Source of the DNA: Allomuricauda sp.
GTDB lineage: Bacteria; Bacteroidota; Bacteroidia; Flavobacteriales; Flavobacteriaceae
Reading direction: 5' to 3'
Length of the DNA: 64,000 bases
NCBI RefSeq assembly: GCF_002699205.1
Contig: NZ_PABT01000049.1
Span: 62,001 to 126,000 of the forward strand
In this document: one piece after another, positions 43,753 through 53,619 of the stretch
Numbering within the stretch: the first letter of the stretch is position 1
How the letters are laid out: every line of letters starts with the position of its first letter
Position numbers and translations under genes: made by a program
The notes under the pieces: model-generated
Told to the model about the DNA's origin: nothing
Seen by the model: only the letters and a program-made list of their open reading frames with translations
Database searches by the model: none

Positions 43753-44661
43753 TTAAAGGACCATCTTGGAAAATGGGACAACAGTTTTAAAACCCTTGGA
43801 TTTAAAATAAGATATGGTTTTTTCATCCCCAGAGGCCAGCACAAAATCGCCTCCCCAGGCACCAAGACTTTTGACCATTCCAAAATAATCCGGAAAAAGA
43901 CGCTTTTTTACCGGGGGCATCTTTAAAATGGGGGAAAGGTAGGCTTCGTGTTCTTCCATTAAGGACTCAAAATCTGATAAAGAGGAAGCTTTGATCATTC
44001 TTCGAGTAAGGTCCGAAATTTCTTTTACCAGCTCGGATGTATCAAATTGTCGTTGTCGATATGCGGCAATGGCTTCCTTGCTATTTTGTTTTTGGTTAAG
44101 ATATACAAAGTATAACGAGTCCTTGAAGATCGGGTCAAAATTTATTTCTTCAACATTGGGCTCCCCATTTTGCAATTGGTATGTAATTGGCGAATTGTGT
44201 TGCGCACAGGCAATATCGTATCCACTTCCGCCAAAAGCGTTTCGTAAAAGTTGATAGGCATCCACTCTTGCCCATTGCGCCAAATTATTGATCAGGGTGG
44301 AGGATGTTCCCAATCCCCAAGATTTTGAAAAAGTTAGGCGCGTTTCAATTTGGAACCCTTCACTATCGGTCAACAATAATGGATTTTGATTATTGGCTTC
44401 CAAAAGTATGGTAACCAATGTTTTTGCCATTGCCTCGTCCGTAGTAAAAACCACTTCTAAATTATCAAGGTCAAACTTCGCAGAGAACCAAACCTCATCG
44501 TTCTCATCCAAACTGTTCCATTCCAAAAAACCGGATGTTGTCGGGGTTACATGGAGCGATTGTCCATAACTGGTGGGAATGGCCAACCCCAAAGCACCAT
44601 CCAAAATGGCATACTCTCCAGAAAGCAATAACTTCCCGTTGCTATAAAACTCCTTTTCCAT
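43753..44661 (-). CDS. GYDIA-family GHMP kinase
   Basis: A 302-residue kinase of the GHMP superfamily. GKLLLSGEYAILDGALGLAIP is the N-terminal motif region, KSWGLGTSSTLINNL is the ATP loop, and GGSGYDIACA carries the GYDIA motif that names the family. In flavobacteria it is encoded with HMG-CoA reductase, so it probably acts in the mevalonate pathway as a mevalonate kinase-like enzyme; the exact substrate is inferred. Its ATG overlaps the mvaA stop by one base. Confidence 0.88.
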   Translation of the reverse strand: MEKEFYSNGKLLLSGEYAILDGALGLAIPTSYGQSLHVTPTTSGFLEWNSLDENDEVWFSAKFDLDNLEVVFTTDEAMAKTLVTILLEANNQNPLLLTDSEGFQIETRLTFSKSWGLGTSSTLINNLAQWARVDAYQLLRNAFGGSGYDIACAQHNSPITYQLQNGEPNVEEINFDPIFKDSLYFVYLNQKQNSKEAIAAYRQRQFDTSELVKEISDLTRRMIKASSLSDFESLMEEHEAYLSPILKMPPVKKRLFPDYFGMVKSLGAWGGDFVLASGDEKTISYFKSKGFKTVVPFSKMVL

Positions 44662-45977
44662 TATTTTGATTTAATCTTTTCCAGAGCTTCTTTTACCGAG
44701 GCATTGGTTACGGTCTGATCCTTAAAATAGGTGACCAATTGTCGCTTCTCGGTTTCGGTGGCCCCCATTTGGTTCAACATGTTGAGCAAGTGCATTTTCA
44801 TATGCCCCTTTTGGATGCCCGTTGTTACCAGGCTACGCACTGCGGCAAAATTTTGAGCTAATCCGGCAACGGCAACAATCTGCATCAATTCTTTTGCAGT
44901 TGGATTTTGAAGAATTTCCAATGCTAATTTCACCAAAGGATGCAAAGAGGTCAATCCACCTACCGTTCCAAGGGCCAAGGGCACTTCTATCCAAAACTTG
45001 AAAATCCCATCTTCGATTTTGGCATGTGTCAAGCTTGAATATTGCCCATCCTTTGCGGCATAGGCATGAACTCCAGCTTCCACTGCCCTAAAATCATTTC
45101 CAGTGGCAAGGACCACGGCATCAATTCCGTTCATAATCCCCTTGTTGTGCGTTACCGCCCTGTAGGGTTCGATTTTGGCGATATTGACCGCCCGCACAAA
45201 CTTTTCGGCAAATTGTGAAGCAGGCATATCACTATTGTCCAGGTCGGATATTGGACAGCTCACTTCAGCTTTTACCAAACAATGGGGGACATAGTTGGAT
45301 AAGATACTCATCACCACCTCAATGTTTTTTTCCTCTTCGGTAAAAGTATCGTATGAAAGCGCTTGCTTTTTTAAAGTCTTTGCAAACTGTTCCAAACACG
45401 AATTGATGAAATTGGCCCCCATGGCATCCAATGTCTCAAAAGTACAATGGAGCTGATGGTAACCTTTCATTTTATGGCTCAAATCCCTTAATACAATATC
45501 GTTGATGCCTCCCCCGCGTTTTTTCATGTTTTGTGTGATGGAAGCAACACTTTTAAGCAGGGCCGGTTTGACCGATGAGAAAAAATCGGATAGTTTTTCT
45601 TTATCACCATTATAAATAAAATGTACCTGCCCCACTTTTTCAGTTCCAAGTATTTCAGTTTTGAACCCACCACGCTCCAACCAAAATTTGGCCGACTTGC
45701 TAGCTGCAGCCACCACGGAACTTTCTTCTATGGCCATGGGGATGGCATATAGATCCCCGTTGATCATAAAGTTGGGTGCAATGGCAAAGGGCAAATAATA
45801 ATTGGAAATGGTGTTTTCGATAAACTCATCGTGCAATTTTTGCACTTTGGAATCGGCGTTCCAATACTGCGCCAACAACCTTTTGGTGTTTTCAGGGTCT
45901 TTGGTACAATTGTTTGCTATCCAATCTATTTTTTGGGTTTTGGATAGTTTGGAAAATCCTTCTACGGGAGTATTCAT
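44661..45977 (-). CDS. mvaA: Hydroxymethylglutaryl-CoA reductase, class II (degradative type)
   Basis: 438 residues. Motifs of class II HMG-CoA reductase are ESSVVAAASKSAKFW (near 84), DAMGANFINSCLEQ, HNKGIMNGIDAVVLATGNDFRAVEAGVHAYA and GTVGGLTSLHP. Despite the class name, in Bacteroidota it is used to make mevalonate for isoprenoids. It is the first gene of a two-gene unit with the GYDIA kinase. It is divergent from the DPP-IV-like gene across 176 bp. Confidence 0.94.
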   Translation of the reverse strand: MNTPVEGFSKLSKTQKIDWIANNCTKDPENTKRLLAQYWNADSKVQKLHDEFIENTISNYYLPFAIAPNFMINGDLYAIPMAIEESSVVAAASKSAKFWLERGGFKTEILGTEKVGQVHFIYNGDKEKLSDFFSSVKPALLKSVASITQNMKKRGGGINDIVLRDLSHKMKGYHQLHCTFETLDAMGANFINSCLEQFAKTLKKQALSYDTFTEEEKNIEVVMSILSNYVPHCLVKAEVSCPISDLDNSDMPASQFAEKFVRAVNIAKIEPYRAVTHNKGIMNGIDAVVLATGNDFRAVEAGVHAYAAKDGQYSSLTHAKIEDGIFKFWIEVPLALGTVGGLTSLHPLVKLALEILQNPTAKELMQIVAVAGLAQNFAAVRSLVTTGIQKGHMKMHLLNMLNQMGATETEKRQLVTYFKDQTVTNASVKEALEKIKSK

Positions 45978-46074
45978 AAAGCTAGCTTAAAGCTTTCAAA
46001 TATACGGATATTGACCATTTAGGCGAGAGCTATGGCTATTTTGAAACATAAGCACTTGTTCAAAGGTTAAAATT

Positions 46075-46090
46075 TGTTGCAAACGCAACA
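46075..46090. promoter_or_regulatory. Inverted repeat between mvaA and the DPP-IV-like gene
   Basis: TGTTGC and GCAACA flank a four-base spacer in the middle of the divergent intergenic region. It may be a regulator-binding site; short enough that chance is possible. Confidence 0.25.
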
Positions 46091-46153
46091 TCAAAATTTA
46101 TTTTTCCGATAAATATTAGTAAACTTGGAGGTTTTTAATCAATTTTTTACCTC

Positions 46154-48313
46154 ATGAACAAACAGTCTTTTCTATTCCTATTCATTCTCGGAGCTTTGAC
46201 TTTTTCAACAGCCCAAAAGAAAAAAATAACCCTTGAAGAGATTTGGGGAGGAGAATTCAGGACAGAATATATGGATGTTCTACGGTCCATGAACAACGGT
46301 AAGCAATACACTATTTTGAATACCACGCGTTCCCCACGATCCAGTAGTTTGGATAAATATGATTATGAAACATTGCAAAAGGTCGAAACAATTGTGGCCT
46401 CTTCCGATGACATACCCTATTTTTCATCCTACGCTTTCAGTGATGATGAATCCCAAGTGCTTTTGGCAACGGAGGTGGAACCCATATTTAGACGGTCCCG
46501 TTTGGGCATCTATTATGTATATGATATTGCATCCAAAGAATTGGTAAGGATTTCCGAGACCAAAATTCAAGAACCAACCCTCTCGCCAGATGGGAGCAAA
46601 GTGGCCTACGTACTGGACAACAACCTTTATATTATGGATTTGGAGACCAGGACCACCAAACAAGTTACCACAGATGGCAACAAGGGAACCATTATAAATG
46701 GTGTTACCGATTGGGTCTATGAAGAAGAATTTGGTTTTGTCCGTGCTTTTGAATGGAACAGTGATGGGACGAAAATTGCCTTTCTTCGATTTGATGAGAC
46801 CGAAGTACCCCATTTTTCAATGGATATATATGGAAAGGAACTATATCCCTATCAATATGAGTTTAAATACCCCAAAGCAGGGGAGAAAAATTCTATAGTC
46901 ACCTTGCACATGTATGATGTGGCATCAGGAAATATATCCAAGGTCGATTTGAACGACCCATATTACATCCCAAGAATCAAATGGATGAACAATCCAAATG
47001 ATTTGAGTGTCCAGACTTTGAACAGACATCAAAATGACCTGAAGCTTTATGCGGTGAACGCAAAGGATAATTCGACATCAATTTTGTTGGAAGAGACCGA
47101 TGATGCTTATGTGGATATCGATGACGACCTTACCTTTTTGGACGATGACAGCTTTATCTGGACAAGTGAGGCAGACGGCTATAACCACCTCTACTTATAT
47201 GGGAGAGATGGCAAATTAAAAAATCAGATTACCAAAGGCCCTTGGGAAGTGACCCGTTACTACGGTTATGATGAAAAGCACGACCGAATTTTTTATCAGT
47301 CCGTGGAGAATGGTTCCATCAACAGGGGTGTTTATAGTATTTCCTCCAAAGGGAAACGTAAAAAGGCCCTGTCAACAGAAGAGGGTACCAATGCTGCAGC
47401 TTTTAGCAGTGATTTCACCTATTATATCAATACTTTTTCAAGTGCGACCACCCCTTATAAATTTACCTTGCACAAAGCTTCGGATGGAAAATTGGTGAAG
47501 GAAATCAAGGACAATTCGGCCTTGTTGAATAAATTGGAAGGGTATGAAATCGCTCCCAAGGAGTTTTCTACCATCAACATAAATGGGCATGACCTTAATA
47601 TGTATATGATAAAGCCCGCTGATTTTGATCCCAATAAAAAGTATCCATTGTTCATGTTCCAATATAGTGGTCCAGGCTCACAACAAGTTGCCAACCGGTG
47701 GATGGGCAGTAACGATTATTGGCATCAACATTTGGTGTCCCAAGGTTATATTGTCGCTTGTGTGGATGGCAGGGGAACCGGATTAAAAGGACGTGACTTT
47801 AAAAAGATTACCCAAAAGGAATTGGGTAAATACGAGGTAGAGGACCAGATTGCCGCGGCCAAAAAGTTGAGTGAGTTACCCTATATTGATGAGGACAGAA
47901 CTGGAATTTGGGGATGGAGCTATGGAGGCTTTATGTCCACAAATTGTTTGCTGAAGGGGAACGATACTTTTGAAATGGCCATTGCGGTGGCACCCGTGAC
48001 CTCATGGCGTTTTTATGATACCATTTACACCGAACGCTATATGCAGACCCCACAGGAGAACCCTTCGGGTTATGACGATAACTCACCGTTCAATTACCCA
48101 GAATTGTTGAAAGGAAAATACTTGTTGGTGCACGGGTCGGGTGATGATAATGTGCATGTACAGAACACCATGCGGATGATCGAGGCATTGGTTCAGGCCA
48201 ACAAACAGTTTGATTGGGCCATTTATCCAGATAAAAATCATGGAATATACGGAGGTAATACCAGATTGCACCTTTATACCAAAATGACCAATTTCGTTAA
48301 GGAAAACTTATAA
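46154..48313 (+). CDS. Dipeptidyl peptidase IV-like S9 serine peptidase
   Basis: Removes N-terminal X-Pro or X-Ala dipeptides. The 719-residue protein has a signal peptide (SFLFLFILGALTFSTAQ), an eight-bladed beta-propeller (DPPIV_N) up to about residue 450, and an alpha/beta-hydrolase domain. The catalytic triad fits Ser589 (GWSYGGF), Asp664 (SGDDNVH) and His696 (DKNHGIY). The Glu pair that binds the substrate N-terminus is suggested by VYEEEFGF near 190-200. It is followed 14 bp later by a peptide transporter, so the pair digests and imports short peptides. Confidence 0.94.
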   Translation: MNKQSFLFLFILGALTFSTAQKKKITLEEIWGGEFRTEYMDVLRSMNNGKQYTILNTTRSPRSSSLDKYDYETLQKVETIVASSDDIPYFSSYAFSDDESQVLLATEVEPIFRRSRLGIYYVYDIASKELVRISETKIQEPTLSPDGSKVAYVLDNNLYIMDLETRTTKQVTTDGNKGTIINGVTDWVYEEEFGFVRAFEWNSDGTKIAFLRFDETEVPHFSMDIYGKELYPYQYEFKYPKAGEKNSIVTLHMYDVASGNISKVDLNDPYYIPRIKWMNNPNDLSVQTLNRHQNDLKLYAVNAKDNSTSILLEETDDAYVDIDDDLTFLDDDSFIWTSEADGYNHLYLYGRDGKLKNQITKGPWEVTRYYGYDEKHDRIFYQSVENGSINRGVYSISSKGKRKKALSTEEGTNAAAFSSDFTYYINTFSSATTPYKFTLHKASDGKLVKEIKDNSALLNKLEGYEIAPKEFSTININGHDLNMYMIKPADFDPNKKYPLFMFQYSGPGSQQVANRWMGSNDYWHQHLVSQGYIVACVDGRGTGLKGRDFKKITQKELGKYEVEDQIAAAKKLSELPYIDEDRTGIWGWSYGGFMSTNCLLKGNDTFEMAIAVAPVTSWRFYDTIYTERYMQTPQENPSGYDDNSPFNYPELLKGKYLLVHGSGDDNVHVQNTMRMIEALVQANKQFDWAIYPDKNHGIYGGNTRLHLYTKMTNFVKENL

Positions 48314-48327
48314 CTTAAAAATAAAAT

Positions 48328-49890
48328 ATGTCAGTAGTAACCAAACCAGCCCACAAAAAAGAATTATTTGGCCACCCAGTAGGATTATATGTATTGTTCT
48401 TCACTGAAATGTGGGAGCGATTTTCTTATTATGGGATGCGCGCTCTTCTTACTTTGTACATGACGGCCGAGACATTGAACAATGACCCCCAAAGTGGCTT
48501 GGGGTGGACAAGGACCGAAGCTTTGGCACTTTATGGCTGGTATACGATGTTGGTCTATGTAATGAGTATTCCTGGGGGCTTTTTGGCAGATAGGTATCTT
48601 GGGCAGAAAAAAGCGGTCACAATTGGAGCTATTCTGCTGACCATTGGTCATGGCGTTTTGGCAATCGACTCTTTATGGGCCTACTATACAGGTCTAGGTT
48701 TCGTTATCTTAGGTGTAGGGATGTTAAAACCAAATATTTCAACTATGGTAGGAGGGTTGTATAAGCAAAATGATATTAGACGGGATAAAGGCTTTAGTAT
48801 ATTTTATGTGGGGATAAATCTTGGGTCGTTTCTTGCTTCCATTACAGTTGGTATAGTTGCAGCCGTGTATGGTTGGCATTATGGCTTTGGACTAGCCGGT
48901 ATTGGGATGTTTATAGGGTTGTTGGTGTATTTATATGGACAGAGATTTTTGGTACATGTTGGGAATGAACCTACAATAGAAGAAAAAGCATCCGATATAA
49001 GTTTAGGGGAATTGTTCGCGCAACTGCTCAAATCTCCTTTACAATTAGTTATTGTGATGGTTTTATTGGCTTATTCCATTTATGCAGGATTTACATACAA
49101 TGGTCCCGATAATTGGGGGTATGGAATGCTTTTTATTTTTTTATCACTGATTACGGGAATAATGATGATGATCTATAAAAACTTGAACGGGCAAGTGGAA
49201 AAAGATAGGTATGTTGTATTGCTCATTTCGCTGTTGATGGTAATCGTTTTCTGGGGAAGTTTTGAGCAAATGGGAGGGCTTATGAATCTATATGCCCAAG
49301 AAAAAACAAACCGCATGTTTATGGGTTGGGAAGTCCCGGCCGCATGGTTTCAGGCAGCGAATGCTGGTTTTATCATACTTTTTGCCGTAGCAGTAGCAAA
49401 TTTCTGGGCTAAAAGAAAATTAAAAGGAAAAGAGGCCACTTCCTTGTTTAAAATGGCCGTCGGGGTAATAATCATGGGTATCGGATTTATTTATATGGTT
49501 TTTGCATCACTCCAATATGAAAGCTCAGGCTCATCGGCAATGTACTGGCTGGTATTGACATATCTCTTCCATACCATTGGCGAACTATGTTTGTCACCGG
49601 TATCTTTGTCATTCTTTACAAAACTGGCTCCGGCCAGATATATGGCCTTGATGATGGGGGTATATTGGGCTGCTACCGGTCTGGGAAATAAAGTAGCTGG
49701 AATAGTTGGTGAAAGTTCGGTGCAAGCTGGGGAACTAAAAGTTTTTGGAGGACTGTTTATTTTCGCCATACTTTTTGGAACATTGGTCTTATTTCTATTG
49801 AAACCTTTAAAACGATTGACCCATGGCGCGGAAGATAAAGAAACTACAGTTTCCGTTGAAGATGAGGTCGAAACCATTGAAAGGGCTTAA
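48328..49890 (+). CDS. Proton-dependent oligopeptide transporter (POT/PTR2)
   Basis: 520 residues with about 14 membrane helices. POT motifs are EMWERFSYYGMRALL in helix 1, GGFLADRYLGQKKAV in the 2-3 loop and FSIFYVGINLGSFLA in the PTR2 signature. The family imports di- and tripeptides with protons. It directly follows the DPP-IV-like gene, which would supply dipeptides. The last codons overlap the convergent comEC 3' end by 4 bp. Confidence 0.93.
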   Translation: MSVVTKPAHKKELFGHPVGLYVLFFTEMWERFSYYGMRALLTLYMTAETLNNDPQSGLGWTRTEALALYGWYTMLVYVMSIPGGFLADRYLGQKKAVTIGAILLTIGHGVLAIDSLWAYYTGLGFVILGVGMLKPNISTMVGGLYKQNDIRRDKGFSIFYVGINLGSFLASITVGIVAAVYGWHYGFGLAGIGMFIGLLVYLYGQRFLVHVGNEPTIEEKASDISLGELFAQLLKSPLQLVIVMVLLAYSIYAGFTYNGPDNWGYGMLFIFLSLITGIMMMIYKNLNGQVEKDRYVVLLISLLMVIVFWGSFEQMGGLMNLYAQEKTNRMFMGWEVPAAWFQAANAGFIILFAVAVANFWAKRKLKGKEATSLFKMAVGVIIMGIGFIYMVFASLQYESSGSSAMYWLVLTYLFHTIGELCLSPVSLSFFTKLAPARYMALMMGVYWAATGLGNKVAGIVGESSVQAGELKVFGGLFIFAILFGTLVLFLLKPLKRLTHGAEDKETTVSVEDEVETIERA

Positions 49891-51911
49891 TCTTTTTTAA
49901 TGTTAAAAACAAAAAATCCCTTTTCACCAGTATAGTGGAAGGGGATTTCTTTTTGTTTGCAGGTTTGCTTCCATTTATGGACCAAGCTTGGGTAGTTGCT
50001 TCCGTCCACCAAGATTATTTTTGGTTTTACAGTGTCTAAAACTCGCTCTAGATTGATTTTTGGGGATTGGGTGAGCAATAAATAATCAAAATTTTCTTCC
50101 AAAGGAAGAACGGCCAAACTGTCCACAACAAATAGATTCCGATCTCCGAGCAGGTAACTGTTTTTCAATTTTGATGTGCTGCTGTTTAAAATCCGTTCGG
50201 CAACGGAATAATTGCTTGCAATGCTTCCAATATTGGTACTGTCCGATGTGATGATAGAAAGCGAATTTCCGGTTTGATGTAACAGAACCGTGTTTCTTGA
50301 CCGATGTGCCAATACAATGGCTTCTTTGTGCTGCAATTGGATCTGGTTCCTCATATTCCAACTTTGAAATAGAATGACGCCACCAAAAGCTAGGAGGGCT
50401 ACTTTCCATTTAGGTTTGGACAGAAATACGACCAACCCAATAACGATGATATAGCCCAATATCATTTGAACCCCATCAAAAGGAATATTTTTAATGATGA
50501 AACCTTCCTGTTGGGCAACCCAGCCAACAATGGAATTCATCAAGTTGATTGCCCAATTAAAACTGTCGACTAAAAATGAAGGCAAAAAGTCTGTCAAAGC
50601 CAATATAATGACCAAAATCCCCAGACCTAGAATCAATCCTAAAAAGGGGATGATGAGTAGGTTGGAAATAAAGAAAAGCGCTGGAAATTGATGAAAATAA
50701 AACAAACTGATCGGCAATACGCCCAATTGGGCCGCCACACTGACAGATAACAATTGCCAAGTTTTTCGAACGATGATATTCTGGGGAAACCAGAACTTTT
50801 GCAATTTAGGGTAGATCCATACAATGGCGAAAACCGCAGCATAACTCATCTGAAACCCAACTTGAAACAAAAACAAGGGTTTTACCAATAAAATGAACAA
50901 CATGGAGAGCGCAATAATATTGAAGGCATTGGTGGGACGGTTCAAGTACATCGCATAAGCCACAAAAGAAAACATGGTAACGGCACGGACAATGGAAGGG
51001 GAGAGCCCTGCCACAAATGCGTAGCCCCAAAGAAGAAGTACAACCATTATTAATTTAAGGGTTTTACCTTTAGGTAATCGCTCCAAAGGAGATAAAAGAA
51101 ACTCCAAAAGAAAGAGCATAATGCCCACATGAAGGCCGGACACCGCCAAAATATGTACAGCTCCCGCATTTTTGTAGTTGTTGTACGTGCCCTCGGAGAT
51201 ATCATCACGTTTTCCTAAAAGAAGTGCTTGGATAACCCCTAGTTCCTCCTTTCCAAAGTTCTTTTGCTTCAATAGTGATATTATATGCTCCCTGAAATTG
51301 GAAGCTGCACCGAACAAGGTTTTTGGTGCACTATCTTTTTTTACGATGGATGAATGGTCGGCTCTTATTTGGTGTTGTATCCCCTGTTTTTTCAGATAAC
51401 TCTTATAGTTAAATTGATGTGGGTTTAAAGGAGGTGAAATGCTATCAAGTTTGGCGTGAACCAGAAATTCATCATCAACCTGTAAGTCTATTAGGGTGGA
51501 ATCCACAGGTCGGCTAAAAAGTAGTTTCCCAGAAGCATTCTCGTTATCTGCAGAAATTATTTTGACCACATATCGCTTCGAATAGGTGTTTGGATTGAGT
51601 ACCTCTCTTACCTTTAAATGCCACACCTTATTATTGTTAAGGTTCAGTTTGTTATAATGGTGGGGCATATCTTGGTTCATGGATATACCCACAATAAAGA
51701 CACCCAAACATATGGTGACCAGTATGGTCAGCCCCTCAAAATACGGGACCCCTTCTCTTCGTTGTTTTTTGTTTGCCCAATATAGCAAGGGCAGCAACAC
51801 AAACAGGGCAATCAGGGGCAAAAACGGGGCAACTTCAAAATAAAAACCGAAAATAATGCCCAAGACAACCCATGGTGTGAGTTTTATGGACACAAAATTA
51901 AATTGACGCAC
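49887..51911 (-). CDS. comEC: ComEC/Rec2-family membrane channel lacking a nuclease motif
   Basis: 674 residues, GTG start at 51911. A DUF4131 N-terminal domain (about 30-180) is followed by the Competence membrane domain (HILAVSGLHVGIMLFLLEFLL, GYAFVAGLSPSIVRAVTMF) with many helices. ComEC imports single-stranded DNA in transformation. The C-terminal region is shorter than in canonical ComEC and no HxHxDH metallo-beta-lactamase motif is visible. It follows the NlpC/P60 gene directly. Confidence 0.88.
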   Translation of the reverse strand: MRQFNFVSIKLTPWVVLGIIFGFYFEVAPFLPLIALFVLLPLLYWANKKQRREGVPYFEGLTILVTICLGVFIVGISMNQDMPHHYNKLNLNNNKVWHLKVREVLNPNTYSKRYVVKIISADNENASGKLLFSRPVDSTLIDLQVDDEFLVHAKLDSISPPLNPHQFNYKSYLKKQGIQHQIRADHSSIVKKDSAPKTLFGAASNFREHIISLLKQKNFGKEELGVIQALLLGKRDDISEGTYNNYKNAGAVHILAVSGLHVGIMLFLLEFLLSPLERLPKGKTLKLIMVVLLLWGYAFVAGLSPSIVRAVTMFSFVAYAMYLNRPTNAFNIIALSMLFILLVKPLFLFQVGFQMSYAAVFAIVWIYPKLQKFWFPQNIIVRKTWQLLSVSVAAQLGVLPISLFYFHQFPALFFISNLLIIPFLGLILGLGILVIILALTDFLPSFLVDSFNWAINLMNSIVGWVAQQEGFIIKNIPFDGVQMILGYIIVIGLVVFLSKPKWKVALLAFGGVILFQSWNMRNQIQLQHKEAIVLAHRSRNTVLLHQTGNSLSIITSDSTNIGSIASNYSVAERILNSSTSKLKNSYLLGDRNLFVVDSLAVLPLEENFDYLLLTQSPKINLERVLDTVKPKIILVDGSNYPSLVHKWKQTCKQKEIPFHYTGEKGFFVFNIKKD

Positions 51912-52457
51912 CTATAGGATGCGCATGGCTTTTACGAAAGCGCTGTTCCAGTACCCTTCCCGTAACGAGGATACCAGCACGCCCCGTGAAGTTGTGGCAT
52001 GGATAAATTTAATGTCATTGCCATCCACCTCCACCACTAATCCAACGTGGTTGATACGTTTTCCGGTTTTACTGGTCTTAAAAAAGAGTAGGTCTCCCTT
52101 TTCAACATTGCTCACCTTTATTTTTTGTCCTTCCATTGCCATTTGATAGGAAGTCCGCGGGAACATAATGTCATTTTCTTTTAAGGAAACATAGACCAAT
52201 CCAGAACAATCCATGCCCTTTTTGGTAGTTCCGCCGTATTTGTAGCGGGTTCCGGAAAAAGTCAATGCGGTGGAAATGATGTCATTCGCCTTAGCATTTT
52301 TACGCCCCTCTTTTTTGGAAATTCGTTTAGGGGAAGTGTCGGTTTTGGACCCCTCTACCGTAACGGTTCGGGTCTTGCTGTAGGTACGTCGTTTTTTGCC
52401 GGGACCACATGCGGTGATGGCAAAAAACAATAATAAGATTATGGTTTTTCGTAGCAT
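51912..52457 (-). CDS. NlpC/P60 (C40) peptidoglycan hydrolase, lipoprotein
   Basis: 181 residues. The lipobox ITACGPG anchors it. A basic Ser/Lys-rich linker precedes the C40 domain with catalytic Cys in GMDCSGLVYVSL, His in NHVGLVVEV, and the third polar residue His in FIHATTSRG. It cleaves peptide cross-links of peptidoglycan, probably gamma-D-Glu-diaminopimelate. It ends where comEC begins and follows lpxB by 33 bp. Confidence 0.9.
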   Translation of the reverse strand: MLRKTIILLLFFAITACGPGKKRRTYSKTRTVTVEGSKTDTSPKRISKKEGRKNAKANDIISTALTFSGTRYKYGGTTKKGMDCSGLVYVSLKENDIMFPRTSYQMAMEGQKIKVSNVEKGDLLFFKTSKTGKRINHVGLVVEVDGNDIKFIHATTSRGVLVSSLREGYWNSAFVKAMRIL

Positions 52458-52490
52458 CCAAGAATAGATTTGCTTTCTTGGAATATAAAA

Positions 52491-53603
52491 CTACACATTT
52501 TTAACGATTAATTTGGCCGCTAATTGACTGGCGCCGTTTCCACCCAATTTCTGTTTCAACAATTTATAGTCGGCCAACATGCGTTCCCGTTCATCCCCTT
52601 TCACAATTTTTGCAAGCTCCACCTTAAGATTTTTTGTAGTTAAATCATTCTGAATCAATTCTTTGACAACTTCTCTTTTCATGATCAAGTTGACCAAGGA
52701 AATATAATCCAATGTAATGATGCGTTTTGCAATTTGATAGGAAATCCAATTTCCTTTGTAGCACACCACTTGAGGGATGCCAAAAAGAGCGGTTTCCAAA
52801 GTTGCCGTTCCGCTGGTTACCATGGCAGCATGGGAATGCTTTAAAAGTGTGTAGGTTTTGTTGGAGACATACTCTACTTTATCATCTTTTAAGAAAGGAG
52901 TATAAAATTCATCTGGAAGACTTGGCGCCCCAGCAATGACAAATTGATAATCAGGAAAATCCTTTTTCACCGAAAGCATTACGGCCAACATTTTTTGGAC
53001 CTCTTGTTTTCTACTGCCAGGGAGCAACGCTATTATCGGTTTATCTGGATCCAGACCGTTTTCCTTTCTAAAAATAGTATTGTCTTGAATAGTCGTGCTT
53101 TCAATGGCATCGATCAGTGGATGACCGACAAACTGCACGGGATAACCATGTTTTTTCTCATAAAAATCCTTTTCAAAAGGAAGAATCACGTACATATTGT
53201 CAATATCCCTCTTTATTTTTTTGATTCTCCCTTCCCTAGAGGCCCAAATTTGTGGCGAAATATAATAGTTGGTCTTGAAGCCATGTTCTTTGGCCCATTT
53301 TGCAATCCTTAGATTAAAACCGGAAAAATCAATAAAAATAATGGCGTCGGGATTGAACCTTTCAATGTCTTCTTTGCAATAGGAAATGTTTTTGAAGATA
53401 GTGGGAATGTTCATGACCACCTCCAAAAAACCCATAAAGGCCATATCCTTGTAATGTTTGGCCAATTCTCCACCAGCTTGTTGCATCAAATCACCGCCCC
53501 AACAGCGAATTTCCGCCGAGGGATCCTCTTTTTTGAGGGCCTTTATCAAGTTGGAACCGTGTAGGTCCCCAGATGCTTCACCAGCGATAATGTAGTATTT
53601 CAT
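52491..53603 (-). CDS. lpxB: Lipid-A-disaccharide synthase
   Basis: Joins UDP-diacylglucosamine and lipid X to make the lipid A disaccharide. It is a 370-residue GT19 enzyme: IIAGEASGDLHGSNL starts the protein, FIDFSGFNLRIAKWAK and ALLPGSRKQEVQKML are the family motifs, and SGTATLETALFG is the UDP-sugar site. Membership in a surE-lpxB operon is usual in flavobacteria. Start and length are typical. Confidence 0.95.
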   Translation of the reverse strand: MKYYIIAGEASGDLHGSNLIKALKKEDPSAEIRCWGGDLMQQAGGELAKHYKDMAFMGFLEVVMNIPTIFKNISYCKEDIERFNPDAIIFIDFSGFNLRIAKWAKEHGFKTNYYISPQIWASREGRIKKIKRDIDNMYVILPFEKDFYEKKHGYPVQFVGHPLIDAIESTTIQDNTIFRKENGLDPDKPIIALLPGSRKQEVQKMLAVMLSVKKDFPDYQFVIAGAPSLPDEFYTPFLKDDKVEYVSNKTYTLLKHSHAAMVTSGTATLETALFGIPQVVCYKGNWISYQIAKRIITLDYISLVNLIMKREVVKELIQNDLTTKNLKVELAKIVKGDERERMLADYKLLKQKLGGNGASQLAAKLIVKNV

Positions 53604-53619
53604 GGGTATTTTACTTAAC

